A stretch of DNA of 64,000 nt from Roseovarius albus (GTDB taxonomy: Bacteria; Pseudomonadota; Alphaproteobacteria; Rhodobacterales; Rhodobacteraceae), in the NCBI RefSeq assembly GCF_900172335.1, contig NZ_FWFX01000003.1:124001-188000 (forward strand), written 5' to 3'. The translations under genes and the position numbers were made by a program. Of this stretch, positions 18,379 to 26,530 are shown piece after piece. The notes below the pieces were generated by a model. That model had not been told where the DNA came from. It made no database searches and worked only from the letters and a program-made list of their open reading frames with translations. The first letter of the stretch is position 1, and the number at the start of each line of letters is the position of its first letter.

Positions 18379-19767
18379 ATGGCAAATTATGACGTCATCG
18401 TAATTGGTGCAGGCCCGGGCGGCTATGTCGCCGCAATCCGCTGTGCCCAGCTGGGCCTGAAAACCGCCTGTGTCGAAGGGCGCGAAACCCTCGGCGGCAC
18501 TTGCCTGAACGTTGGCTGCATACCGTCCAAGGCGCTTCTGCATTCCTCACACATGCTGCACGAGGCCGAGCACAACTTTGCCAAAATGGGCCTAAAGGGC
18601 AAGTCGCCCTCGGTCGATTGGAAAGAGATGCTGGGATACAAGGACAGCGTCATCGAACAAAATACGAAAGGTATCGAATTTCTGTTCAAAAAGAATAAGA
18701 TTGACTGGCTTCAAGGCTGGGGTTCCATCCCCGAAGCGGGCAAGGTTAAGGTGGGCGCCGAGGTCCACGAGGCCAAAAATATCATCATCGCATCGGGATC
18801 TGAGCCGTCGTCGCTGCCGGGTGTTGAAATCGACGAGAAAGTCGTCGTCACCTCCACCGGCGCGCTGGAGCTGGGTAAAATTCCAAAGAAAATGGTCGTC
18901 ATCGGTGCCGGCGTGATTGGTCTGGAACTTGGTTCGGTCTATTCCCGATTGGGGGCCGAAGTGACTGTTGTTGAATTCCTCGATGCTGTCACCCCCGGCA
19001 TGGACGCCGAAGTGCAAAAAACCGTCCAACGCATGCTGAAAAAACAAGGCATGAAGTTCGTCATGGGCGCTGCGGTGCAAAAAGTCGAGGCCACCAAAAC
19101 CAAGGCCAAAGTGCACTACACACTGCGCAAGAACGACAAGGAAGGCATGCTTGAAGCTGATACCGTTCTTGTCGCCACCGGCCGCAAACCCTTCACTGAT
19201 GGGCTGGGCCTTGCCGAGCTTGGCGTTGAAATGACCGAGCGCGGCCAGATCAAAACCAACGCGCAATGGCAGACCAATATTCCTGGCATCTACGCCATCG
19301 GAGACGCCATCGAAGGCCCGATGCTGGCTCACAAAGCTGAAGACGAGGGCATGGCCGCCGCCGCACAGATTGCGGGCAAACATGGCCATGTGAACTACAA
19401 CGTGATCCCCGGTGTGATCTATACGCACCCCGAGGTCTCAAGCGTCGGCGAAACCGAAGAAACTCTGAAAGAACAAGGCCGTGCCTATAAGGTTGGCAAG
19501 TTCTCTTTCATGGGGAATGGTCGTGCCAAGGCAGTTTTCGCGGGCGAAGGTTTTGTCAAACTGATCGCCGACAAGGAAACCGATCGCATCCTTGGCGCCC
19601 ACATCATTGGACCTGCTGCAGGCGATTTGATCCACGAGATCTGTGTCGGAATGGAATTCGGCGCCTCTGCCGAGGATATCGCCCTGACCTGTCACGCGCA
19701 CCCGACCTTTTCCGAGGCCGTGCGCGAGGCCGCACTGGCCTGCGGCGACGGCGCGATCCACGCCTGA
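18379..19767 (+). CDS. lpd: Dihydrolipoyl dehydrogenase (E3)
   Basis: FAD-dependent E3 of 462 residues that reoxidises dihydrolipoamide for the 2-oxoglutarate complex and possibly others. It has the FAD motif [19 protein letters not shown], the redox disulfide [16 protein letters not shown], the NAD motif [20 protein letters not shown] and the dimer-interface catalytic [16 protein letters not shown] lies six bases before the ATG. It is the last gene of the TCA block and is closed by a terminator. Confidence 0.98.
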   Translation: MANYDVIVIGAGPGGYVAAIRCAQLGLKTACVEGRETLGGTCLNVGCIPSKALLHSSHMLHEAEHNFAKMGLKGKSPSVDWKEMLGYKDSVIEQNTKGIEFLFKKNKIDWLQGWGSIPEAGKVKVGAEVHEAKNIIIASGSEPSSLPGVEIDEKVVVTSTGALELGKIPKKMVVIGAGVIGLELGSVYSRLGAEVTVVEFLDAVTPGMDAEVQKTVQRMLKKQGMKFVMGAAVQKVEATKTKAKVHYTLRKNDKEGMLEADTVLVATGRKPFTDGLGLAELGVEMTERGQIKTNAQWQTNIPGIYAIGDAIEGPMLAHKAEDEGMAAAAQIAGKHGHVNYNVIPGVIYTHPEVSSVGETEETLKEQGRAYKVGKFSFMGNGRAKAVFAGEGFVKLIADKETDRILGAHIIGPAAGDLIHEICVGMEFGASAEDIALTCHAHPTFSEAVREAALACGDGAIHA

Positions 19768-19776
19768 TCAATCAAC

Positions 19777-19810
19777 AAAGGCCGGTGATGTTTTTCACCG
19801 GCCTTTTTTA
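19777..19810 (+). terminator. Intrinsic terminator after lpd
   Basis: AAAGGCCGGTGA pairs with TCACCGGCCTTT across a short T-rich loop, with a run of T continuing on the 3' side. Strong rho-independent terminator closing the TCA block. Confidence 0.95.
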
Positions 19811-19845
19811 TTCACAGCGCAGGCCGCAACAACGATAGGTTAAAC

Positions 19846-20895
19846 ATGCCAAACTGGGTTTCCGACGCAATCAGGAAAATCGAAGCAGACTACCAGCGTT
19901 CAGCGGACACCCACTTGTTTAAATTGCCGATTCCTAGTCTTGATGGGATCGACATCTATCTTAAAGACGAAAGCACGCACCCCACTGGCAGCCTGAAACA
20001 CCGTCTGGCACGCTCGCTGTTTCTCTATGCTCTGTGCAATGGAAAATTGCACGAAGGCAGCACTGTTGTTGAAGCGTCCTCTGGAAGTACCGCGGTGTCT
20101 GAGGCTTACTTTGCCCAGATTTTGGGTTTGCCCTTCATTGCCGTGGTGCCCCGCAGCACCGCCCAAAGCAAGATCGACAAAATCGCTCTGTTTGGCGGCA
20201 AGTGCCACTTTGTCGACAGCGCCCCACAAATGCATGATGCCGCGACCAATTTAGCGACTGATATTGGCGGCTATTTCATGGATCAATTCCTCTATGCCGA
20301 ACGAGCTACTGATTGGCGCGGTAACAACAACATCGCCGAAAGCATCTTTTCGCAGATGGCGAGTGAGCCCCATCCAGTTCCTCACACCATCGTTATGAGC
20401 GCCGGTACCGGCGGGACCTCGGCCACCTTAGGGCGCTTTATCCGCTACAAAGGCCATGGCACGCAACTGGTTGTGGTCGACCCGGAACACTCTGTTTTTT
20501 ATGACAGTTATCAGAGTGGCGACACAACACTCACCGCCGATTGCTCCAGCCGGATTGAGGGGATCGGGCGACCCAAAGTCGAGAAATCCTTTCAACCCGA
20601 TATCATTGATCGGATGTTAAAAATTCCCGACGCTGCCAGCGTTGCCACTATCCACTGGCTTGAAAGGTTGATTGGGCGCAAGGCAGGTCCTTCGACCGGA
20701 ACGAACCTCTGGGGGACGTTGAAAATCGCACAGGAGATGGTTGAACGCTGTCAAAAAGGTTCCATTGTTTCGCTGATGTGCGATAGTGGAGAACGGTATC
20801 TCGACACCTATTACAACCTGGATTGGGTTGCAGAGAAATTTGGCGACATACAGCCTTATCATGAAACTCTGAAAATCTGGAGCAAACGCGGCTAA
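19846..20895 (+). CDS. PLP-dependent cysteine synthase/desulfhydrase-like enzyme (Cds1 type)
   Basis: A 349-residue fold-type II PLP enzyme. The Schiff-base lysine is in DESTHPTGSLKHR (Lys51), the substrate loop is EASSGSTAVSEAYFAQ and the phosphate loop is SAGTGGTSATLGRFIR. The long form with MDQFLYAERATDWRGNNNIAE and a CDSGERYLDTYYN tail resembles the Cds1 group of L-cysteine desulfhydrases more than CysK/CysM. It likely acts on cysteine or a related beta-substituted amino acid. It is a single gene convergent with the next one. Confidence 0.75.
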   Translation: MPNWVSDAIRKIEADYQRSADTHLFKLPIPSLDGIDIYLKDESTHPTGSLKHRLARSLFLYALCNGKLHEGSTVVEASSGSTAVSEAYFAQILGLPFIAVVPRSTAQSKIDKIALFGGKCHFVDSAPQMHDAATNLATDIGGYFMDQFLYAERATDWRGNNNIAESIFSQMASEPHPVPHTIVMSAGTGGTSATLGRFIRYKGHGTQLVVVDPEHSVFYDSYQSGDTTLTADCSSRIEGIGRPKVEKSFQPDIIDRMLKIPDAASVATIHWLERLIGRKAGPSTGTNLWGTLKIAQEMVERCQKGSIVSLMCDSGERYLDTYYNLDWVAEKFGDIQPYHETLKIWSKRG

Positions 20896-20907
20896 GATAG
20901 GAGCCGC
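20888..20907. terminator. Weak hairpin between convergent genes
   Basis: GCGGCT and AGCCGC flank eight bases around the stop codon of the PLP enzyme gene. It is short and without a T run, so termination is only a possibility. Confidence 0.3.
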
Positions 20908-20925
20908 CGAAAATGACGACCTCAC

Positions 20926-21528
20926 TTACCACATGGTTTTTGCCGCACGCGGCCCCCACTCGGTGTCGTACGTTTCGCCACCTTCTTCACCATCCGTTTG
21001 CTCGGCCAGTATTTCGCCAACTGTTGGCAGGCCTTCGCTATCGTCGCGCGACCAGAGGCCTGCACGCATTGGCGCCCGGGCACATTGTGTATAAATCTCG
21101 CCAATGCGGATCACGATCACCGTCGTAGGTTGGCGGGCTTTGTGTTCAAACCGTGCTCGCAGATCGGCATCTTCGGTCAATTTGGCTTGACCATTCAGGC
21201 GCACAATCGTGTTCAATCCGGGCACTATAAACATCAGCGATACACGACCATCCGACACGATATTGCGCAGCGAATCCAAACGGTTGTTGCCCCGCCAATC
21301 CGGCATCGCCAGCGTCTGTTCGTCCAGCTCGGTCACGACCGGTCCGTCATCCCCACGCGGGCTGCCATCGGTACCGCCCGGGCCGACGGTGGTAAGTACG
21401 CAAAAGCGCGATGCCATGATCCACTTTCGATATAGAGGCGTCAGGCGTGTGGCCACCTTTCGAATAGCAGCCGATGGGGGCTGACCGTAAAGCGCTTCCA
21501 GATTTTCGACATCCTCAATCCACTGCAT
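20926..21528 (-). CDS. Pyridoxamine 5'-phosphate oxidase-fold flavoprotein
   Basis: A 200-residue split-barrel protein of the PNPOx-related group (MSMEG_1061-like). Features are LTPLYRKWIMASRFCVLTTVGPGG, DGSPRGDDG, MPDWRGNNRLDSLRNI and VSLMFIVPGLNTIVRLNGQAKL, the FMN/F420-binding barrel pattern. The substrate is unknown. The chosen ATG 21528 lies inside the 3' end of plsC (14-base overlap); an in-frame TTG at 21537 is the alternative. Confidence 0.82.
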   Translation of the reverse strand: MQWIEDVENLEALYGQPPSAAIRKVATRLTPLYRKWIMASRFCVLTTVGPGGTDGSPRGDDGPVVTELDEQTLAMPDWRGNNRLDSLRNIVSDGRVSLMFIVPGLNTIVRLNGQAKLTEDADLRARFEHKARQPTTVIVIRIGEIYTQCARAPMRAGLWSRDDSEGLPTVGEILAEQTDGEEGGETYDTEWGPRAAKTMW

Positions 21529-22255
21529 CAGGATCAAACCCCGCTTCCCGCATCAAAGCATTCGATTTGGTTTCAATGATCTCTTCCAATGTCGCCAGAA
21601 ATTCTCGGCGCGATAACCCAGCCTCGATCCGAGGTAAAAATTCCACCACCGCCGTGCCCGGTTTACGCATGATCCCTTTGCGCGGCCAAAACAGGCCGAC
21701 GTTCGCAGCTACTGGTACGCAGTCCTGTTTGAGTTCCTCATACAATACAGCGGTGCCAACCTTGTAGGGGGCTTTTACGCCGGGTGCGATCCGGGTGCCT
21801 TGTGGGTAAATGATCAATTGGCCCGGATGCTGTTTGCCCTTGGCAACATCAACCACCATTCTCTTGATCGCCGCGCTGCGTTTGCCGCGATTAACCGGCA
21901 CACATCCCAACCGAAGCCCGTACTGCCCGATCACCGGGGCCCACATGAGCTCGCGCTTCATAATAAATTTACCCGAAGGAACGCTTGCGAAGATTAGAAT
22001 GATATCGAGGAAAGACTGGTGTTTACCCGCGACGACAACCTCATCTGTCGGGGGTGTTCCGCGCACTTCGGTCTTCAAACCCACCATCCAACGCGCCGTC
22101 CAGCGGACCCACCAGCACCAGGTTTTGCACGCCGCTAGCGCCCCACGGCGACTGATCAATGCCCAAGGGAAAAATAAGATGCCTAGCACACCCATCATGA
22201 TGTAGATCTGCCCAACAAAAATCAGGGATCGCACCCATTGAACTGCGTCTTTCAT
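21515..22255 (-). CDS. plsC: 1-acyl-sn-glycerol-3-phosphate acyltransferase
   Basis: Membrane-associated acyltransferase of 246 residues making phosphatidic acid. The HX4D catalytic motif is GKHQSFLD and the acceptor motif is IYPQGTRIAPG. An N-terminal membrane helix (VGQIYIMMGVLGILFFPWAL) is present. ATG 22255 overlaps the ftsX stop by four bases; the longer frame to 22348 runs back into ftsX. It forms an ftsE-ftsX-plsC-PNPOx unit. Confidence 0.93.
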   Translation of the reverse strand: MKDAVQWVRSLIFVGQIYIMMGVLGILFFPWALISRRGALAACKTWCWWVRWTARWMVGLKTEVRGTPPTDEVVVAGKHQSFLDIILIFASVPSGKFIMKRELMWAPVIGQYGLRLGCVPVNRGKRSAAIKRMVVDVAKGKQHPGQLIIYPQGTRIAPGVKAPYKVGTAVLYEELKQDCVPVAANVGLFWPRKGIMRKPGTAVVEFLPRIEAGLSRREFLATLEEIIETKSNALMREAGFDPDAVD

Positions 22256-23157
22256 GGTGTCTCCCTCAGAATCCTGGTTGCGGCTATACGGGTCGCCACA
22301 AAGGCCACACAACCCGCCAATAGGGGCACGATCAGTGGCCACAACCATTGTGCCCCCACAAAACCTAAGTCGGTCAGGAACCCGCCTTCGGCCTGCGGCG
22401 TAGGCAACAACAAAATCGCGAAACTGGCAAGCAACATGCCAACGGCACCGCCGGTCAAGGCCCGCAAAGTAAACCTGCGGACAAAGGCATGAACGATGTA
22501 TGTGTCGCGAGCACCAACCAAGCGTAATACATCAATCACTTGCTTGTTGGCCACCAGGGCAGCATTGGCCGCCAGAGTGATGATTGCGCCTACTGATGCC
22601 GCAATCAAAAGCAGTGACATCCAGCCAAAAAACCGGAGCCTGTTCGCCGCCTTGATCAGTGGTTGTCGCCATCTGGTGTGATCATCCAAGGTGGCCCCCG
22701 GGGCCTCGGCAGACAGACGCAGTCGCAGGCCGTCTGAATCAAAGCCTGCGCTGCTCTCGATTACTTCGATAAGGCGCGGAATTGGCAATGCATCCACCGG
22801 GACATCCGGCCCAAACCATGGCTCCAACAGCGCGCGTTGTTCATCATCAGTCAATGCACGGGCACCGGCGACGCCGGGAGTTGTCTCCAGAACTTTAAGC
22901 ACGGCAGCGGTTTGACTATCGAGCTGGTCCTGTGGCGCAGAAATCTTGATCGTAGAGCTGCGCGACAGGTCAGCCCCCCAGTGTTCCGCCAGTTTCCCCG
23001 TTGCGAACGAAAAGGCCAGAACAAAAACCGCCAAAAACGCCATTGCCCCGGCACTGAACAAGGTCAGCCAAGCTGTGTATCCGGTCGGTGGTACAACCTT
23101 ATCGGCCTGCGTGTCGCCCGCGAAAAATTCTGTTACTTTGGTCCAATCAATATTCAC
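22252..23157 (-). CDS. ftsX: Cell division protein FtsX
   Basis: Membrane partner of FtsE that controls peptidoglycan hydrolases at the septum, 301 residues. There are four membrane helices: one near residues 30-52, then a periplasmic domain with DDEQRALLEPWFG, then three in the C-terminal half (SLLLIAASVGAIITLAANAA and two more). The VIDVLRLVGARDTYI loop is typical. The start overlaps the ftsE stop by four bases. Confidence 0.93.
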   Translation of the reverse strand: MNIDWTKVTEFFAGDTQADKVVPPTGYTAWLTLFSAGAMAFLAVFVLAFSFATGKLAEHWGADLSRSSTIKISAPQDQLDSQTAAVLKVLETTPGVAGARALTDDEQRALLEPWFGPDVPVDALPIPRLIEVIESSAGFDSDGLRLRLSAEAPGATLDDHTRWRQPLIKAANRLRFFGWMSLLLIAASVGAIITLAANAALVANKQVIDVLRLVGARDTYIVHAFVRRFTLRALTGGAVGMLLASFAILLLPTPQAEGGFLTDLGFVGAQWLWPLIVPLLAGCVAFVATRIAATRILRETP

Positions 23158-23831
23158 AGATCCGCCCCCGCAAGTTGCACCCGACGATTGGAAATGCGCA
23201 GCACCCGCGCCTGAACCTGCGATTTTGCAGCGCGGATCAGGCCAAGATCATGGGTGGCAATCATGATTGTCTTTCCCATACGGTTCAGCTCGACCAGCAG
23301 GCGTAAAAGGCGCTGAGACATTTCCCAATCTACGTTGCCCGTGGGCTCGTCCGCCAACACCACATCCGGCGACATAATCAAGGCCCGCGCCAAAGCTGCG
23401 CGTTGACGCTCACCACCTGACAGTTCTGGCGGCAAAGCCTGCGCGCGCGATGCCAGACCAACCCAATTGGTCAGCTCTTTGAGGTTCACCGCCTCGGCCA
23501 GAAGATCACGATTTGAGACCATCAACGGCAGGGCAATATTGTCAGATACACTCAGGTGATTGAGGAACTGGCAATCTTGGTGCACCACTCCGATCCGCCG
23601 TCGCGCCTGTGCAATGTCATCACGCTCCATCGTCCGGCGATCTTGGCCAAACATCTTCAGTTGCCCGGTCGTCGGAACCAACGCGCCATAGCACAGTTTT
23701 ATCAGCGTCGTTTTCCCGGCACCGGACGGTCCCGTGAGGAAATAGAACCCCCCCGGTGACAGCTCAAGCGACACCTCGCTCAGCAACTCTCCGCCGCCAT
23801 AATTGTAGGCGATGTTTTCTAGCTCGATCAC
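23154..23831 (-). CDS. ftsE: Cell division ATP-binding protein FtsE
   Basis: ABC ATPase of 225 residues pairing with FtsX. Walker A is GPSGAGKTTLI, the signature is LSGGERQRAALARAL and Walker B is VVLADEPTGNVD. GTG 23831 is chosen because it gives the usual start IELENIAYNYGGGELL and a GGGG stretch is upstream; the open frame continues to 23882 without homology. It is divergent from the zinc-ribbon gene. Confidence 0.94.
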   Translation of the reverse strand: MIELENIAYNYGGGELLSEVSLELSPGGFYFLTGPSGAGKTTLIKLCYGALVPTTGQLKMFGQDRRTMERDDIAQARRRIGVVHQDCQFLNHLSVSDNIALPLMVSNRDLLAEAVNLKELTNWVGLASRAQALPPELSGGERQRAALARALIMSPDVVLADEPTGNVDWEMSQRLLRLLVELNRMGKTIMIATHDLGLIRAAKSQVQARVLRISNRRVQLAGADL

Positions 23832-23978
23832 AACAATGCAGCCCCTTTTGCTCTTGCACACTAAATGCCTGACCGGGCACATTTGTGCAACGATTAGAGC
23901 GAGCTTTTGCTTTGGCCTTTTCCATGGCCAATTTTCAGCCTATGGTTCGAACAACTGTCGGCAGAAACAGGTGGGACT

Positions 23979-25022
23979 ATGCGGCTGACTTGCCCAAATT
24001 GCGGAGCTCAATATGAGGTTCCTGCTGAGGTTATTCCTGAAGCAGGACGCGATGTGCAATGTTCGAATTGCAACGATACTTGGTTTCAACCTCATCCAGA
24101 TAGCGAACCTGACATTCAAGATGAGTCACTGCAGGCGCACTTTGCGCGCCGTGATTCGGAATTGAGTGGGAGTACTGAAGAGGCAGAACCGGAAATCTTC
24201 GAGCAAGAATCTGGATCTTCGCAGGAAGAAATTGCAACCACGCTCAATGACGATATGGCACAAAGTGTGGCAGACGCCGAAGCCGAACTTTCAGAAACAC
24301 TGCCTGACGAATTTGAAAGCGATGAAGCGGCTGAAGATCTGGGGCAGGTAACGCCAAATTGGGACGAACCTGAAGAGGTCCGTGCATCGACCAAAGAGGA
24401 TACCGCTGAAACCGAAGATGAGCATGGGCCTGATCTGGAAGCGGAGCCTGTTCATCCGGAACCCACACCGGCACCTGCCCCTCGTGATATCGATCCAGCG
24501 ATTGCACGAATTTTGCGCGAGGAAGCCGAATGGGAACAAGAAGCCCGAAAAAAAGAGGCCGCAGGCGGGCTTGAGGTGCAACAAGATCTGGGATTGCCCT
24601 CACCTCAAACAGCGCTCCCTGAAACAGAGACACAACCACGTGTCGTTCAAGTTGCAGATCGTACCGAAGCCATTGCCGATGAACCTGCCTATTCCTCGCG
24701 ACGGGATCTGTTTCCAGACATCGAAGAGATCACCTCGTCTCTGGGCAGCGACGAAGATCACGTGCCTATGAGGGAACCCGAGGCAAGCTCTGCCGAAAAG
24801 AAGCGTGGGTTCAAAAGCGGCTTTCTGCTCGCGGTTTTGGTATTCGTCACAGCAACAGTGATTTACGTCACCGCAGATGACATAGGTCAAAGTTTCCCCT
24901 CTATGGAAGGTGCGATGTCCTCATATTCAGACGCTGTTGATGCCGGGCGCCTGAAGCTTCAGGAAAGCGCGAGTGGCCTAAAGGGATGGTTCAGCCAAAT
25001 GTCAGAGCCGACTGCGGAATAA
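23979..25022 (+). CDS. MJ0042-type zinc-ribbon protein with one membrane helix
   Basis: A 347-residue protein. The N-terminal MRLTCPNCGAQYEVPAEVI and VQCSNCNDTWF form a four-cysteine zinc ribbon of the MJ0042 type. A long acidic, low-complexity region follows (about residues 40-270, rich in Glu, Pro and Ala), then a basic KKRGFKSG and a single membrane helix FLLAVLVFVTATVIYVTA. AGGTGGG precedes ATG 23979; the frame opens earlier at 23907 without support. It is often seen divergent from ftsE in this family, but its function is not established. Confidence 0.85.
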   Translation: MRLTCPNCGAQYEVPAEVIPEAGRDVQCSNCNDTWFQPHPDSEPDIQDESLQAHFARRDSELSGSTEEAEPEIFEQESGSSQEEIATTLNDDMAQSVADAEAELSETLPDEFESDEAAEDLGQVTPNWDEPEEVRASTKEDTAETEDEHGPDLEAEPVHPEPTPAPAPRDIDPAIARILREEAEWEQEARKKEAAGGLEVQQDLGLPSPQTALPETETQPRVVQVADRTEAIADEPAYSSRRDLFPDIEEITSSLGSDEDHVPMREPEASSAEKKRGFKSGFLLAVLVFVTATVIYVTADDIGQSFPSMEGAMSSYSDAVDAGRLKLQESASGLKGWFSQMSEPTAE

Positions 25023-25222
25023 TATCGAACACTGCAGATAATCAAACGCGCTTGGATGCCCTGCTTGGGGCTGAACGAACTTTTGCGCCGTAGTCTCTGT
25101 ATCCTCCGCAAACCGCGCCAATTTTTCAACGGCTGAGCCCCGGTTTTCTTTGCGTGTTCTTAGAAAGCGATGATCATAGTTTGTCGCCAGACTGCTAACT
25201 TCTCCTGTGGAACGCCCTAAAC

Positions 25223-26470
25223 ATGATCACCGACATTCTTCTTCACCAGATCCGGGACCGCTTCGCACTGATCGACTCTTGCCCCCAGCAACCGTCTCGT
25301 GTGTTTTTCGAAAATGCCGGTGGGTCACTGACATTGAAGTCCGTGACTGAAACCTCTGCCCAATATGCCGCCATCCCCGACAACCAAGGCCGGGCGAACA
25401 CAGGTAGTCAGGAACTGGTGCGCGTGATCGATCAGGCCAAGGACGATATGCGCGTGATGATGAATGCACCGGGCGGGCAGTTCTTTATCGGCGAAAGCGG
25501 CACCGAACTGTTGTTCCGCCTGATCATGAATGCCTGTCTTGGTACAGCAACAGGCGGCACTGTGCTCGGATCAACGCTTGAGCATCCGGCGACCCGTTCT
25601 GCCTGCGATCGCTGGGCGCGTGTTGCAGGCCAGAACCATGTTCTGATTACCCATGCTGATGCGACAGGCACGATAAAACCAAAAGCCTATGCCACCGCAG
25701 TCACTGCCGACACTGTTGTTGCTACCATTGTTCACACCTCACCTGTTACTGGCATGGGTGTGGATCTGCCGGCCATCGCTGCGGAAATCCGTAAAGTGGC
25801 CCCTGACTGTTTTATCATCGTTGATGGTATCCAGCATGCCGCGCATGGTCGGATTGATCTGACTGCTTATGACATCGATGGGTATGTCATCTCGCCCTAC
25901 AAAATGTTTTCACGTCACGGCTATGGACTGGCATGGATTTCTGATCGCCTGACCAAGCTTCCGCACAATAGCCTGATTGATGGCCCCGCAGACAACTGGG
26001 AAATGGGAACCCGCGATACCGGCAGTTACGCAACACTCAGCGACGTCGCAAACTATCTCGAGTGGCTTGGCGGCGAAGTCAGCGACAGCACGAACCGTCG
26101 CGAGAAGTTTGTCGCGGCTGGTGAAGCAATCCATGCACAGGAAAAGGTGTTGACCGATGCGATGCTGCACGGGGCAGGTAACCTGCCCGGTTTGGCCGAG
26201 ATGGAGAACGTCACCATTCTGGGCGGTGTCGACAACCCCGCGCGCGAAGGGCTTGTTTCCTTCCGGTTGGAAACCATGCCATCGGTTGAGGTTGTCGAAA
26301 AGCTAAACGCGGCGGGCATTCGCACCCACGTCCGCAAGGCCGACCATTATTCCGGCAACATCCTAACGCCGCTCGGCATGGACAGCTGCATTCGTGTGTC
26401 GATGTGCCATTACAACAACGTCGAGGAAGTCGCCAAGTTTCTGGCCACTGTCAAAGAGATGAATGGCTGA
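25223..26470 (+). CDS. Class V aminotransferase-like PLP enzyme
   Basis: A 415-residue fold-type I PLP enzyme related to cysteine desulfurase-like and isopenicillin epimerase-like proteins. The PLP aspartate is in IIVDGIQHAAHG and the Schiff-base lysine is in VISPYKMFSRHGYG (Lys227). The start RVFFENAGGSLTLKSV and LGSTLEHPATRS are typical. The reactive cysteine loop of true NifS/SufS desulfurases is not evident, so a lyase or transaminase role is as likely. It is 60 bases ahead of the dehydrogenase gene and probably cotranscribed with it. Confidence 0.78.
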   Translation: MITDILLHQIRDRFALIDSCPQQPSRVFFENAGGSLTLKSVTETSAQYAAIPDNQGRANTGSQELVRVIDQAKDDMRVMMNAPGGQFFIGESGTELLFRLIMNACLGTATGGTVLGSTLEHPATRSACDRWARVAGQNHVLITHADATGTIKPKAYATAVTADTVVATIVHTSPVTGMGVDLPAIAAEIRKVAPDCFIIVDGIQHAAHGRIDLTAYDIDGYVISPYKMFSRHGYGLAWISDRLTKLPHNSLIDGPADNWEMGTRDTGSYATLSDVANYLEWLGGEVSDSTNRREKFVAAGEAIHAQEKVLTDAMLHGAGNLPGLAEMENVTILGGVDNPAREGLVSFRLETMPSVEVVEKLNAAGIRTHVRKADHYSGNILTPLGMDSCIRVSMCHYNNVEEVAKFLATVKEMNG

Positions 26471-26530
26471 GGCCAATTCTAAAATCCATACCACTCACGG
26501 GCCAATGCCCGAAACCCAAGGACCCACACA

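Noticed and set aside
25223-26470. Cysteine desulfurase sufS/iscS
   Set aside because: No suf or isc neighbours and no evident catalytic cysteine loop; only class V aminotransferase fold is supported.
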